Assembly: GCA_944322305.1 (NCBI GenBank)
Contig: CALUOP010000005.1
Span: forward strand, 171,066 to 235,065
DNA length: 64,000 nucleotides
Origin: an uncultured Coriobacteriaceae bacterium
GTDB taxonomy: Bacteria > Actinomycetota > Coriobacteriia > Coriobacteriales > Coriobacteriaceae
Direction: 5' to 3'
The position numbers and the translations under genes are program-made. The notes below the pieces were generated by a model. The model ran no database searches. It was not told where the DNA came from and saw only the letters and a program-made list of their open reading frames with translations. Below are positions 17,785 to 27,240 of the stretch, in pieces; the stretch's first letter is position 1; the number at the start of each line of letters is the position of its first letter.

Positions 17785-18539
17785 GGCGGCCTCCTTTACG
17801 GCGTTATGGGCAGTATTCCCCTCTTGCGCGGTTGCGAGAGGCTCTCTGCGCGTGACGTATGCGCGCTGAATCTGCTTCGCGCGCTTTTTCGTAGGCGGGG
17901 AGGTTGCGCTCGTGCAGAGGGGAGCCAGGCCGAAAAGGCCGCAGCTCCGGTTGGTCGCGGGAATGTCCGACAAGGCTACGCTTGGTCGCGGAAACGTTGT
18001 CGTCGTAGCAGTTAGGAGCTCGTGCGGCAGCTAACTCCCGGAAATCCCGGAGTTACGTGTGCTTTAAGCTTCTAACCGGTATTTACCTGCGACAACAGCG
18101 TTCAACCGAAGGCTTACCTGCGAGAATCGCTGCTAGCCGAAGCCCAGGCACCATTTCCGCGGGCCTACGCGACGCCATGGCGGGCAACCGGCCCCCGCAC
18201 AGCTCGTCTCTTGCTTTACAGCCGCCTGACCTTCTTGCGGATTGTGTGGTCGTTCTGGTGAGACGGCCTGTCTCTGAATATCTTTCACATCCTGTGCAAT
18301 AATGCACGCTGAGTGAATAAACGGATGCGTTGCGTCTCGCTGCACGCCCTCGGCTGTTCGCTGCTTCCGGCGTTGACAGCTGCCTGCGCCCAGCGCTCTG
18401 GGCAACCGTCGCCGGACAACCGGCAACGTCGCCGCGCCAGATGTCGCTGCGGCAGCTCCGCCCGGCCCGAGCCGGCCACCACGCCAGCCTCGCCCGCCTG
18501 CGGGCGCTTATGCGCACGCGTATCCCAGAAAGGGGGCAC
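17785..18539. other. 755-bp divergent intergenic region with degenerate repeats
   Basis: No open frame here looks coding in either direction. From about 17945 to 18145 it consists of degenerate repeats listed separately. The 3' third (18330-18539) is ordinary GC-rich leader for the TetR gene. Promoters for both flanking genes must lie here, but I could not place them with confidence. Confidence 0.6.
17945..18145. repeat. degenerate ~31-bp tandem repeat, locus 1
   Basis: TTGGTCGCGG occurs at 17951 and again exactly 31 bases later at 17982, followed by the related TTAGGAGCTC 30 bases on. In the second half the repeat turns over: TTACCTGCGA begins at 18083 and 18114 (31 bases apart), and CAACCG/TAACCG-type anchors sit at about 18073, 18103 and 18134. 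The units resemble those of the array at 24.4-24.7 kb. There are no exact repeats separated by unique spacers, so this is not CRISPR. Confidence 0.65.
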
Positions 18540-19238
18540 ATGCCCGCTCCTGCAACCAAGCAAGACCGCCGCAGCCTGCGTTCGCAGCAGCTGCTCCGCG
18601 GCGCGCTCGCGGCCGAGATCAACGGCGGCGAGGACCTCTCCCAGGTGACCGTGGCGGCCATCACCGACCGCGCGGGCCTCACCCGGCGCACGTTCTACAC
18701 CCACTACAAAGACATCCCCGACTTCGTGGAGCAAACCGAGCAGGGCCTGCTCACCGACATTCGCGCGCTTATCCGCAGCGTCAGCGCCACGAGCCTCGCC
18801 GAGCTCTACACCAACATCGACGACCTGGAGCCCGCGCCCGGCTCGGTCGAGCTGCTGACCTACCTCAAGGAGCACCAGGAGCTCATCGGGGCGCTGCTCG
18901 GCCCGGGCGGCGATCCCGCCTTCATCAAGAAGCTCACCGACCTCGCCCGCAGCGAGATCGCCGGCCGCATGAAGACGGGCATCTTCCCCGGCGTGCTGGG
19001 GACGTTTTTCGACTACTACCTTTCCTACGTGGTGTCCGCCGAGGTGGGCGTGGTGCAGCGCTGGTTCGAAACCGGCTTGGCCGAGAGCCCCGAGACCATG
19101 GCGCGCGTGATGACGGTCATCGCCTTCGTGCGCCCCGGCGACCTCTACGGCATGCCGATCGACATCAACGTGCCGGCCTACGGCATGAAGCTCATGGGAC
19201 TGAACATCGCCAACAACAAGGGAGGATCCGATGACTGA
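18540..19238 (+). CDS. TetR family transcriptional regulator
   Basis: A 232-residue TetR-type repressor. The N-terminal helix-turn-helix is seen at LSQVTVAAITDRAGLTRRTF with the following YTHYKD, where the family has its Tyr/Phe-Tyr pair. The C-terminal ligand-binding part has a TetR_C-like helical pattern. AGAAAGGGGG precedes the ATG at 18540. Its last eight bases overlap the start of the giant activase gene, so the two are co-transcribed and the regulator probably controls that gene and itself. The ligand is unknown; an acyl-CoA or related acid would be reasonable given the partner. Confidence 0.9.
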   Translation: MPAPATKQDRRSLRSQQLLRGALAAEINGGEDLSQVTVAAITDRAGLTRRTFYTHYKDIPDFVEQTEQGLLTDIRALIRSVSATSLAELYTNIDDLEPAPGSVELLTYLKEHQELIGALLGPGGDPAFIKKLTDLARSEIAGRMKTGIFPGVLGTFFDYYLSYVVSAEVGVVQRWFETGLAESPETMARVMTVIAFVRPGDLYGMPIDINVPAYGMKLMGLNIANNKGGSDD

Positions 19239-22200
19239 GGCAGCCATCTACAACCCGGAGAACAACCGCGGCGCCCTGCATTTGGGCATCGACGTGGGCT
19301 CCACCACGGTCAAGCTCGCCGTGCTCAACGACGAGAACCAGATCGTGTACGCCAAGTACCAGCGCCACCACACCGACGTGCGCGCCTGCGCGCGCGACCT
19401 GTTCGTGCAGGCCGAGAAGGTCCTGGGCGAGGCGAAGATGACCGCCGCCATCACCGGTTCGGGCGGCCTTCTGCTCTCCCAGTGGCTTGGGCTCGAGTTC
19501 GTGCAGGAGGTCATCGCCTCCAAGCGCGCGGTCGAGACCTTCATTCCCCAAACCGACGTGGCCATCGAGCTCGGTGGCGAGGACGCCAAGATCATCTACT
19601 TCGACAACGGCATCGAGCAGCGCATGAACGGCACCTGCGCCGGCGGCACGGGCGCCTTCATCGACCAGATGGCGACGCTTCTGCACACCGACGCCTCCGG
19701 CTTGAACGAGCTCGCCCGCGGCGCCGAGACCATCTACCCCATCGCCAGCCGCTGCGGCGTGTTCGCCAAGACCGACGTGCAGCCGCTGCTCAACGAGGGT
19801 GCGCGCCAGGAGGACGTGGCGGCCTCGATCTTCCAGTCGGTGGTGACGCAGACCATCTCGGGCCTGGCGTGCGGCCGTCCCATCCGCGGCAACGTGGCCT
19901 TCCTGGGCGGCCCGCTGCAGTACCTCTCCGAGCTGCGCCGCCGTTTCTACATCACCCTCGATCTGGACGAGGAGCACCGCATCGTGCCCGAGAACGCCCA
20001 CCTGTTCGTGGCGGGCGGCGCGGCCATGGCTCACGAGTCCGACAAGCTCACCACCTTCCCCGAGCTTATCGCCGCCATCGACGCGCTGGGCGACACCCAG
20101 GGCTCCGAGGTCCAGCGCCTGGACCCGCTCTTCGCCGACGAAGAGGCGTACCGCGAGTTCAAGAGCCGCCACGACGCCGAGGTCGTGCCCAAGGGCGACC
20201 TCTCCAGCTACGCGGGCAAGCGCGTGTTCATCGGCCTGGACGCCGGCTCCACCACCATGAAGGCCGCCATGGTGGGCGAGGACGGCCAGCTGCTGCATAC
20301 CTGGTACGGCAGCAACAACGGTGACATCCTGGGCACCGCCAAGGTCATCATGCGCGACTTCTTCGACCACATCCCGGCAGGCGTCAAGATCGGCCACGTC
20401 ACCTGCACCGGCTACGGCGAGCAGCTGCTCATCGAGGCGCTCAAGGCCGACTCCGGCGAGATCGAGACCGTGGCGCACCTGCGCGGCTCCAAGGCGTTTC
20501 TGCCGGGTGTCCAGTTCATCTTGGACATCGGCGGCCAGGACATGAAGTGCCTGCGCGTGCGCGACGGCGTGATCGAGCACATCATGCTCAACGAGGCGTG
20601 CTCCTCGGGCTGCGGCTCGTTCATCGAGAGCTTCGCCATCTCCATGAACATGGGCGTGGAGGAGTTCGCCAAGGCCGCCGTTGAGGCCAAGCACCCGGTC
20701 GACCTGGGCAGCCGCTGCACCGTCTTCATGAACTCCCGCGTCAAGCAGGCCCAGAAGGAGGGCGCCACGGTGGGCGACATCGCGGCCGGCCTGTCCTACT
20801 CGGTCATCAAGAACGCGCTGTTCAAGGTCATCAAGCTGCGCGACTCCTCCGAGATCGGCACGCAGGTGATCGTCCAGGGCGGCACCTTCATGTCCGACGC
20901 CACCCTGCGCGCTTTCGAGCTTCTGACCGGCGTCAACGCCGTGCGTCCGGACATCGCCGGCTGCATGGGCGCCTACGGCGCGGCGCTTCTCGCCCGCGAC
21001 CGTGCCGGCGCCGACGGCGTATCCGGCATGCTCACGGCCGAGGAGATCGAGAACCTCACGGTCAAGCACACCAACGTGCGCTGCGGACGCTGCTCCAACA
21101 ACTGCCTGCTCACCATCAACGACTTCGGCGGTGGGCGCCGCTTCATCACCGGCAACCGCTGCGAGAAGGGCGCCGGCCACAAGAAGGAGCGCACCGAGGC
21201 CCCGAACCTGTTCAAGCAGAAGAACGAGCTGCTCTTCAACCGTCCGTGCCTGGATCCGGCCGACGCCCCGCGCGGCACGGTGGGCATCCCGCGCGCGCTC
21301 AACATGTACGAGGACTACCCGTTCTGGCACGCGTTCTTCACGCGCCTGGGCTTCGCGGTGGTGCTCTCCGACGACTCCAGCAAGAAGACCTACGAGGCCG
21401 GCATCGAGTCCATGCCGTCCGAGAGCGTGTGCTACCCGGCCAAGCTCTCCCACGGCCACATCATGAACCTCATCGCCAAGGACCCCGACTTCATCTGGAT
21501 GCCCTGCGTGCGCAAGGAGCGCAAGGAGGACCCGGCGGCGGGCAACAACTACAACTGCCCCATCGTCATGAGCTACCCCACGGCGCTGGGGCTCAACATC
21601 GACGAGCTGGCCGAGAAGCACGTGGAGTTCCTCTACCCCTTCGTGCCTTACGACAACCGCGTTGAGCTCAAGCGCCGCCTCTACGAGGTCTTGGCGCAGG
21701 AGCGCGTGGCCGACGCCGCCGCGGGCAAGGGCCGCATCCGCGGCGACAAGCTCACCCGCACCGAGATCGACGCTGCGGTGAACTACGCCTACGAGGTGGA
21801 CGCCCGGTTCCACGAGCAGATCCAGACCATGGGCGAGGAGGCCATGCACTGGATCGAGGAGCACGGCGGCCACGGCATCGTGCTGGCCGGGCGCCCCTAC
21901 CACAACGACCCCGAGATCAACCACGCCCTGCCCGAGCTCATCAGCTCCTTCGGCTTCGCGGTGCTCACCGAGGACTCGGTGGCGCACCTGGTGAAGCCCG
22001 ACCGGCCCATCCGCGTGGTCGACCAGTGGATGTACCACAGCCGCCTGTACCGCGCGGCCAAGCTCGTGACCCTGCGCAACGACCTCGACCTCATCCAGCT
22101 GAACTCCTTCGGCTGCGGCCTGGACGCCCTCACCACCGACCAGGTGCAGGAGATCCTGGAGGGCTCCGGCAAGATCTACACCGTCCTCAAGATCGACGAG

Positions 22201-23892
22201 GTGTCCAACCTGGGCGCGGCGCGCATCCGCATCCGCTCGCTCATGGCCGCGCTCAAGGATCAGGAGGCCGAGCGCCTGGCCGAGGCCACCGCTGCGGGCG
22301 ACACCTACGAGCAGGGCGACGCCGCGCCGGTTGCCCCGAGTGCCGACGCGCCGGCCTTCGCTACGCACAAGTACGCGCTCGCCGCGCAGCGCCGCGCCAA
22401 TTCCTCGGCCTTTGAGAAGGTGCACTTCACCGAGGAGATGCGCCGCGAGGGCTACACCATCCTGTGCCCGCAGATGGCGCCGATCCACTTCGACCTCATC
22501 AAGGAGGTCTTCAAGGCCGGCGGCTACAACCTGGAGCTTCTGCCCTCCACCGACCGCGGTGCGGTCGACGCGGGCCTGAAGTACGTCAACAACGACATCT
22601 GCTACCCGTCCATCCTGGTTACGGGCCAGATCATGGAGGCTGTCGAGAGCGGCAAGTACGACCTTGCGAAGACGGCCGTCATCATCAGCCAGACCGGCGG
22701 CGGCTGCCGCGCCACCAACTACATCGCGCTTATCCGCAAGGCGCTCAAGGACGCCGGCCACCCCGAGATCCCGGTCATCTCCATCAGCGCCGTGAAGCTG
22801 GACGAGGAGAACCCCGGCTTCAAGGTGACCCCGCAGATCCTCAAGGCGGCTGTGTACTGCATCCTCTACGGCGACGTGATGATGCAGATGCTTTACCGCA
22901 CCCGCCCCTACGAGGCGGAGCCCGGTGCCGCCAACGCCCTGTTCGAGAAGTACATGGCCAAGGCGCGCGCCATGGCGCCGAGCTTCACGCGCAAGAGCTA
23001 CACCAAGCTCGTGCGCGAGAGCGTGCACGCCTTCGACACCCTGCCGCTGGTAGGGGAGGGCACCAAGCCGCGCGTGGGCGTGGTGGGCGAGATTCTCGTG
23101 AAGTTCCACCCCACGGCCAACAACCACGTGGTGGACGTCATCGAGCGCGAGGGCTGCGAGGCCGTGGTGCCCGGGCTTCTCGACTTCTTCCTCTTTGCGA
23201 TGAGCGGCGCGGAGAACGACCGCGGCGAGCTGGGCAGCTCCGGCGCGCAGCGCACCGCCATGGCCGGCCTCATGAAGCTCATCGACTGGATGCGCGGCCC
23301 GGCCGACGAGATCCTGGAGAAGTCGAAGCGCTTCGAGCGCCCTGAGCCCATCAGCGCGCTGGCCGACAAGGCGAGCCAGGTGCTCAGCTTGTGCAACACC
23401 ATGGGCGAGGGCTGGCTGCTCACCGCCGAGATGCTCGACCTCATCGACCACGGCGCGCCCAACATCATCTGCACGCAGCCGTTCGCCTGCCTGCCCAACC
23501 ACGTGGTGGGCAAGAGCGTGATCAAGGAGCTCAGGCGCCGCCACCCCGAGAGCAACATCGTGGCGGTCGACTACGACCCCGGCGCCTCGGAGGTCAACCA
23601 GCTCAACCGCATCAAGCTCATGATCAGCGTGGCCAAGGAGAACCTGCGCCAGGGCAAGGGCTTCACCATGGAGCGCATCAAGCCGCTGGCCATGGACGAG
23701 GTCGACCAGCGGTTCCGCCCCATGCACGAGGAGGGCACCGACCCGCTGGCCCGCGCCCGCGCCGGCTTCGACGCCGAGGCGTCGTGCGGCGGCAGCTGCC
23801 ACGCGGTGCCCAACCTCGCCGACGGGGTAGAGGAGCGCCTGGCCAAGATGCGCGCCGAGGCCGCCGCAGCCGACAAGGCCGCACGGAAGTAG
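19231..23892 (+). CDS. giant acyl-CoA dehydratase activase-related protein (two activase domains plus dehydratase-like half)
   Basis: A 1553-residue protein. Residues about 10-300 and 330-590 are two BadF/BcrA-type ASKHA ATPase domains, each starting with a phosphate loop (GIDVGSTTVKLA and GLDAGSTTMKAA). They carry the cluster-cysteine motifs NGTCAGGTGAF and NEACSSGCGSF used by 2-hydroxyacyl-CoA dehydratase activases. The rest resembles the DUF2229 and HgdB-like dehydratase component, with conserved cysteines such as CGRCSNNC, ESVCYPAKLSHG and GGGCRATN. Single-gene fusions of this kind occur in many strict anaerobes and are of unproven function. An ATP-driven low-potential electron transfer is likely. 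It lies in an operon with the overlapping TetR gene; GGAGG precedes the start. Confidence 0.9.
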   Translation: MTEAAIYNPENNRGALHLGIDVGSTTVKLAVLNDENQIVYAKYQRHHTDVRACARDLFVQAEKVLGEAKMTAAITGSGGLLLSQWLGLEFVQEVIASKRAVETFIPQTDVAIELGGEDAKIIYFDNGIEQRMNGTCAGGTGAFIDQMATLLHTDASGLNELARGAETIYPIASRCGVFAKTDVQPLLNEGARQEDVAASIFQSVVTQTISGLACGRPIRGNVAFLGGPLQYLSELRRRFYITLDLDEEHRIVPENAHLFVAGGAAMAHESDKLTTFPELIAAIDALGDTQGSEVQRLDPLFADEEAYREFKSRHDAEVVPKGDLSSYAGKRVFIGLDAGSTTMKAAMVGEDGQLLHTWYGSNNGDILGTAKVIMRDFFDHIPAGVKIGHVTCTGYGEQLLIEALKADSGEIETVAHLRGSKAFLPGVQFILDIGGQDMKCLRVRDGVIEHIMLNEACSSGCGSFIESFAISMNMGVEEFAKAAVEAKHPVDLGSRCTVFMNSRVKQAQKEGATVGDIAAGLSYSVIKNALFKVIKLRDSSEIGTQVIVQGGTFMSDATLRAFELLTGVNAVRPDIAGCMGAYGAALLARDRAGADGVSGMLTAEEIENLTVKHTNVRCGRCSNNCLLTINDFGGGRRFITGNRCEKGAGHKKERTEAPNLFKQKNELLFNRPCLDPADAPRGTVGIPRALNMYEDYPFWHAFFTRLGFAVVLSDDSSKKTYEAGIESMPSESVCYPAKLSHGHIMNLIAKDPDFIWMPCVRKERKEDPAAGNNYNCPIVMSYPTALGLNIDELAEKHVEFLYPFVPYDNRVELKRRLYEVLAQERVADAAAGKGRIRGDKLTRTEIDAAVNYAYEVDARFHEQIQTMGEEAMHWIEEHGGHGIVLAGRPYHNDPEINHALPELISSFGFAVLTEDSVAHLVKPDRPIRVVDQWMYHSRLYRAAKLVTLRNDLDLIQLNSFGCGLDALTTDQVQEILEGSGKIYTVLKIDEVSNLGAARIRIRSLMAALKDQEAERLAEATAAGDTYEQGDAAPVAPSADAPAFATHKYALAAQRRANSSAFEKVHFTEEMRREGYTILCPQMAPIHFDLIKEVFKAGGYNLELLPSTDRGAVDAGLKYVNNDICYPSILVTGQIMEAVESGKYDLAKTAVIISQTGGGCRATNYIALIRKALKDAGHPEIPVISISAVKLDEENPGFKVTPQILKAAVYCILYGDVMMQMLYRTRPYEAEPGAANALFEKYMAKARAMAPSFTRKSYTKLVRESVHAFDTLPLVGEGTKPRVGVVGEILVKFHPTANNHVVDVIEREGCEAVVPGLLDFFLFAMSGAENDRGELGSSGAQRTAMAGLMKLIDWMRGPADEILEKSKRFERPEPISALADKASQVLSLCNTMGEGWLLTAEMLDLIDHGAPNIICTQPFACLPNHVVGKSVIKELRRRHPESNIVAVDYDPGASEVNQLNRIKLMISVAKENLRQGKGFTMERIKPLAMDEVDQRFRPMHEEGTDPLARARAGFDAEASCGGSCHAVPNLADGVEERLAKMRAEAAAADKAARK

Positions 23893-23921
23893 GGCGTAGC
23901 GCTGGCGCTTATGCGTTGTCG

Positions 23922-23981
23922 CGCCGCGCTTGCGACGAAGCAGGCCGAACCTGCCTGCCGCCGTTGCAAGCGCGGCGTTTT
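23922..23981 (+). terminator. terminator of the giant activase gene
   Basis: A perfect 12-bp stem (23922-23933 with 23966-23977) is followed by TTTT, 29 bases after the activase stop codon. The 32-base loop contains a further small stem (CAGGCCGAACCTG). Confidence 0.75.
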
Positions 23982-24144
23982 GCTGCGTGCGGCGCGCTGC
24001 GGCATGGCGGGGCGGTTCGGACTAAGCTCAGCTGCTGATTCTTTGTCTGGTGCAGTTTGCGCTGAGAGCATGGGCTTCGCATCGTGGTCGTCGCGGTCGA
24101 TCGAGCCGTTCAGAGATGGGGTGCTCGTAACGGGTTAGCGGGCG

Positions 24145-24178
24145 CGGACGCAGGTCAGGGGGCTTGCGTCCGTTTTTT
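24145..24178 (+). terminator. orphan intrinsic terminator
   Basis: CGGACGCA and TGCGTCCG pair over a 12-base loop and are followed by six T. It lies 250 bases past the activase stop, behind another terminator, so either it is a backup or it ends an unrecognised small transcript beginning after 23981. Confidence 0.75.
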
Positions 24179-24344
24179 GTGCACCATGCCCGTTGCCGCG
24201 GGTGTCTGACGTTATGCCCAGGTTCAGGGCGAGGCTTAACGCTTGACTTGCGGGTACGGATGCACGGCTACGGCCATCTTGCAACGGATGGATCTTGGTT
24301 GGGCGCCAAAGCGTCCGGTAAGGCTGCAGTTACTCTCGTTTTTT

Positions 24345-24720
24345 GCACCGAAGGAACAGTTGGTCGCTTCTACGGCAGCCATCTTCCGGAAATCAGCAAG
24401 TTGGATGCGCTTTGGGCGACTAAATGATAATTGGCGGTCATTATCACGATCAACCGAGGGTCTAGATGCCACGACCGCGGCCAACAGACGCTTGCGTGTC
24501 GCTGCAGCGTTCAACGGGAGACCCCTCCATGTCGTCAGGGCAGCCAACGGGAAGCTTTAATGTCGTTGCAGCGTCCAACAGGAGACCCCGTGCCGTTATG
24601 GCGGCCAATGGGATGCACCTGTGCCGTCAGGGGCATCCAACGGGAGGCTTCCGTGTTGTCAGGGCGACCAACGGGATGTTTCCTGCGATAAACGCGGCCA
24701 ACCGGGCGCTGCCGGCCTAC
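24345..24720. repeat. degenerate ~31-bp tandem repeat, locus 2
   Basis: A CAA anchor, mostly within CCAACGGG, recurs at 24451, 24482, 24512, 24545, 24576, 24606, 24638, 24669 and 24699, giving steps of 30-33 and a mean of 31. Units read roughly CCAACGGGAGGCTT then CCGTGTCGTCAGGGCG. Weaker units may extend left to about 24345. The unit at 24669 continues TTTCCTGCGATAAACGCGG, close to TTACCTGCGAGAATCGCTG at locus 1 (18114). Units diverge too far for CRISPR, and 31 is not a multiple of three, so a coding repeat is unlikely. Confidence 0.7.
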
Positions 24721-24918
24721 GTATCCGCGCGTGCCCGCGTCCTCAAGCGCGGCCGGCATCCTGTTCCTTTCCGGGACATGCGGCGTTGGCCGGGCGCGGG
24801 GTCGGCGCGTGTGCTAGGGTGGTAGCCATTGTCGGGTTGTGCGCGCAGGTGCCGCGGCGTTTGCGCGCGTACTGCTCCGCTGATGCGTTTTGCAGCGAAA
24901 AACGCATCGGGGGGGGGT

Positions 24919-27192
24919 ATGTCAAAGCTTCGGTTTGAGTGGACGATGGCGAAACCTATGGAGAACAATACCGACGCGCGGCGCGGGCTTTCCCAGCGCG
25001 CCCAGATGGCGCTCGCCGTGGCGCTTGCCTTTGTGTGCGCGCTTTGCGCGTCGATCGACCTTACCCAGGTGAGCTACGACACGGTGGCTGCGCTCGACCC
25101 GCAGGCCACGGGCGCTGGCTACATCGCGCTCGAGGTGCTGTGCTCCTTCCCGGGGCGCGACCAAAGCACGCTCATCCTCGCGCTGGGGCTTCTGCTCGCT
25201 CGGCCGTTCTGGTACGTGTGCTTCGGCCGGTTCGCGCGCGTCTCAGCCGGCGGTCGCCGCGCGGCGCGCGCCTGGGCCCATGCGTCGGGCAAGAAGAGCG
25301 CCAGCTACGGCGCGCACCACGGCCCCTCGTCCCCGGCGACCCCGCGCGCCCGCGTCCCGCGCCTGCGCGTCTCTCACGGTCGCGGCGCCTCCACCTGGGT
25401 GGTGCCCGTGCTGTTCGCGCTCGCGATGGTGTTCGGCAAGAGCTTCGACGTCACCGATTCGGCTGCGCTCGTGTTCGGCGGCATCAGCCAGAACATCAAG
25501 GCGGCGCTTTCGTTCACGGGGTGGGTGCTTCTCGCCCACGCGGGCGTGGTGTACCTCTACGAGCTGCTCGACCGCCTGCGCCTGGACCGCGCCGCCCCGC
25601 CGGACACAAAGCGCGCCGATCGCCCGTCGCTTGCGGCGCGTGCCCTGCGTTCGCTTGGCCGCGCGGCGACCTTCGTGTTCGACACGCATCCCTTCGCCAT
25701 GCCGTTTGCGCTGCTTGTCGTTTTGTGGCTGCCGTGCCTCATCGGCTACGCGCCGGGGCTTTTCATGTGGGACACCGGCACGCAGATCCTGCAGTGGTTC
25801 GGCTACCCCAACAACGCGAGCGGCTACCTCAACCTCATCGACCCGGCGGCGACCATCGTCACGCAGCACCACCCGCCGCTCTCCACGGCGCTGGTGGGCT
25901 CGTGCGTGCAGCTGGGGCTCGCGCTTTTCGGCAACGAGAACGCCGGCGCTTTCATCTACACCTGCCTGCAGTTTCTGCTCACCACGGCCACCTTCGCCTG
26001 GGCCACCTCGATGCTGCGGCGCCTGCATGTGCGCCGCATGGTGCGCATGCTCACCTTCGCGTTCATCGCATGCGTGCCGGTGTACGCCAACTACGCCGTG
26101 CTCATGACCAAGGACGTCCTGTTCACCGACGCGCTCGTGGTCTTCGCGCTGTCGCTGGCCGTGGCCATGCGCGCCCGCTTCGCGGCGCGGCCCGACGAGG
26201 AAGCCCGCTTCACCGGCGCCGACGTTGCGCGCCTGGCGCTCGGCGCGCTGGGCATGGCGCTCTTCCGCAACGGTATGTGGGTGGCCGCGGTGGCGGGGCT
26301 TGCCCTGGCCGCCGCTGTGTGCGCCTGGCGCGCGCACCGCCGCCCCGACCTGGTCATGCCGCGCGGGCGCTGGCGCATGCTCGCCGTGGTGGCCGCCGGC
26401 GTGCTTGCCGTGCAGCTTGCACTGACCGGCGCGGTGTACCCGGCGCTCAAGGTCACGCCAGGCAGCAAGCGCGAGATGCTCTCCATCCCCTTCCAGCAAA
26501 CCGCGCGCTTCTTCCGCGACCACGCCGGCGAGGTCACGCCCGAGGAGTACGCCGCCGTGGCGCGCGTGCTCGACGCTGACGCGCTGGCCGAGAACTACAA
26601 CCCCGAGAAGTCCGACCCGGTGAAGAACACCTTCAACGAGAACGCCACCTCAGAGGATCTCGCCGCGTACTTCCGCGCCTGGGCCGCCGAGTTCGCCCGC
26701 GACCCGGGGTGCTACCTGGAGGCTACGGCCAACAACTACTACGGCTACTTCTACGCCGGGCGCTCCACCAACTGGTCGTACACCTCCGAGTTCAGCCGCG
26801 AGGTCATGGACTGGGCCAAGCTCACGCCGTACTTCTCGTTTGCGCAGCCCGACAGCGCGGTGGTGCGCGCGCTCGACACGTACTGCTCCTACGTGCGCAT
26901 CGCGTTTCAGAAGCTGCCGATACTCACGCTCACCACCAACGCGTCGCTCTACGGCTGGATGCTCGTGGTGGCTACGGCCTATGCCGCGCGCACGGGCGAG
27001 AAGCGCCTGCTCGCGGTGCTGGCGCCGGTGTGGGTGGTGCTGCTGGTGAGCCTGATCGGCCCGTGCAACGCGGCCACCTATTTCCGCTACGCCTATCCGC
27101 TGGCGGCCACGATGCCGTTCACGCTCGCGCTGCTCACCGCGCCGGCGCGCCGCGGCCCTTCTCGCCCGCCCGCGCCTGCGCCTGCGGCGTAG
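24919..27192 (+). CDS. large polytopic membrane protein (DUF6020-like)
   Basis: A protein of about 757 residues with a dozen or more hydrophobic segments. After the fourth or fifth segment comes a conserved-looking extracytoplasmic stretch, FMWDTGTQILQWFGYPNN, then HHPPLSTALVG. This pattern resembles DUF6020-type proteins and the topology of GT-C glycosyltransferases or glycan flippases. No catalytic proof is visible. The start is uncertain: an ATG at 24919 follows an odd run of eight G bases, and another lies at 24946. It precedes a GT2 glycosyltransferase by 48 bases, which suggests a joint role in making or exporting a surface glycan. Confidence 0.75.
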   Translation: MSKLRFEWTMAKPMENNTDARRGLSQRAQMALAVALAFVCALCASIDLTQVSYDTVAALDPQATGAGYIALEVLCSFPGRDQSTLILALGLLLARPFWYVCFGRFARVSAGGRRAARAWAHASGKKSASYGAHHGPSSPATPRARVPRLRVSHGRGASTWVVPVLFALAMVFGKSFDVTDSAALVFGGISQNIKAALSFTGWVLLAHAGVVYLYELLDRLRLDRAAPPDTKRADRPSLAARALRSLGRAATFVFDTHPFAMPFALLVVLWLPCLIGYAPGLFMWDTGTQILQWFGYPNNASGYLNLIDPAATIVTQHHPPLSTALVGSCVQLGLALFGNENAGAFIYTCLQFLLTTATFAWATSMLRRLHVRRMVRMLTFAFIACVPVYANYAVLMTKDVLFTDALVVFALSLAVAMRARFAARPDEEARFTGADVARLALGALGMALFRNGMWVAAVAGLALAAAVCAWRAHRRPDLVMPRGRWRMLAVVAAGVLAVQLALTGAVYPALKVTPGSKREMLSIPFQQTARFFRDHAGEVTPEEYAAVARVLDADALAENYNPEKSDPVKNTFNENATSEDLAAYFRAWAAEFARDPGCYLEATANNYYGYFYAGRSTNWSYTSEFSREVMDWAKLTPYFSFAQPDSAVVRALDTYCSYVRIAFQKLPILTLTTNASLYGWMLVVATAYAARTGEKRLLAVLAPVWVVLLVSLIGPCNAATYFRYAYPLAATMPFTLALLTAPARRGPSRPPAPAPAA

Positions 27193-27240
27193 CCGCCCCG
27201 CCTCCGTTCCCGCCCGCTTTTTAGAGAAAGGACCCCCGCC

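Larger units (their letters stand above)
23893..24918. other. 1-kb intergenic region with two hairpins and a repeat array
   Basis: No credible gene is seen. In order it holds the activase terminator (23922-23981), a GC-rich stretch without features, a second hairpin with a T-run (24145-24178), and a degenerate 31-bp repeat array (about 24345-24720). It ends with a GC-rich stretch before the membrane protein start. Open frames here are short and follow the repeat period, so they are not believed to be coding. Confidence 0.65.

Noticed and set aside
19192..23802. A 1536-codon minus-strand frame opposite the activase gene
   Set aside because: It mirrors the third-position GC pattern of the activase gene and encodes only a low-complexity His/Val/Leu-rich product.
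24345..24720. Short protein genes in the repeat array on both strands
   Set aside because: The open frames change with each 31-base unit, lack ribosome binding sites and have no recognisable product.
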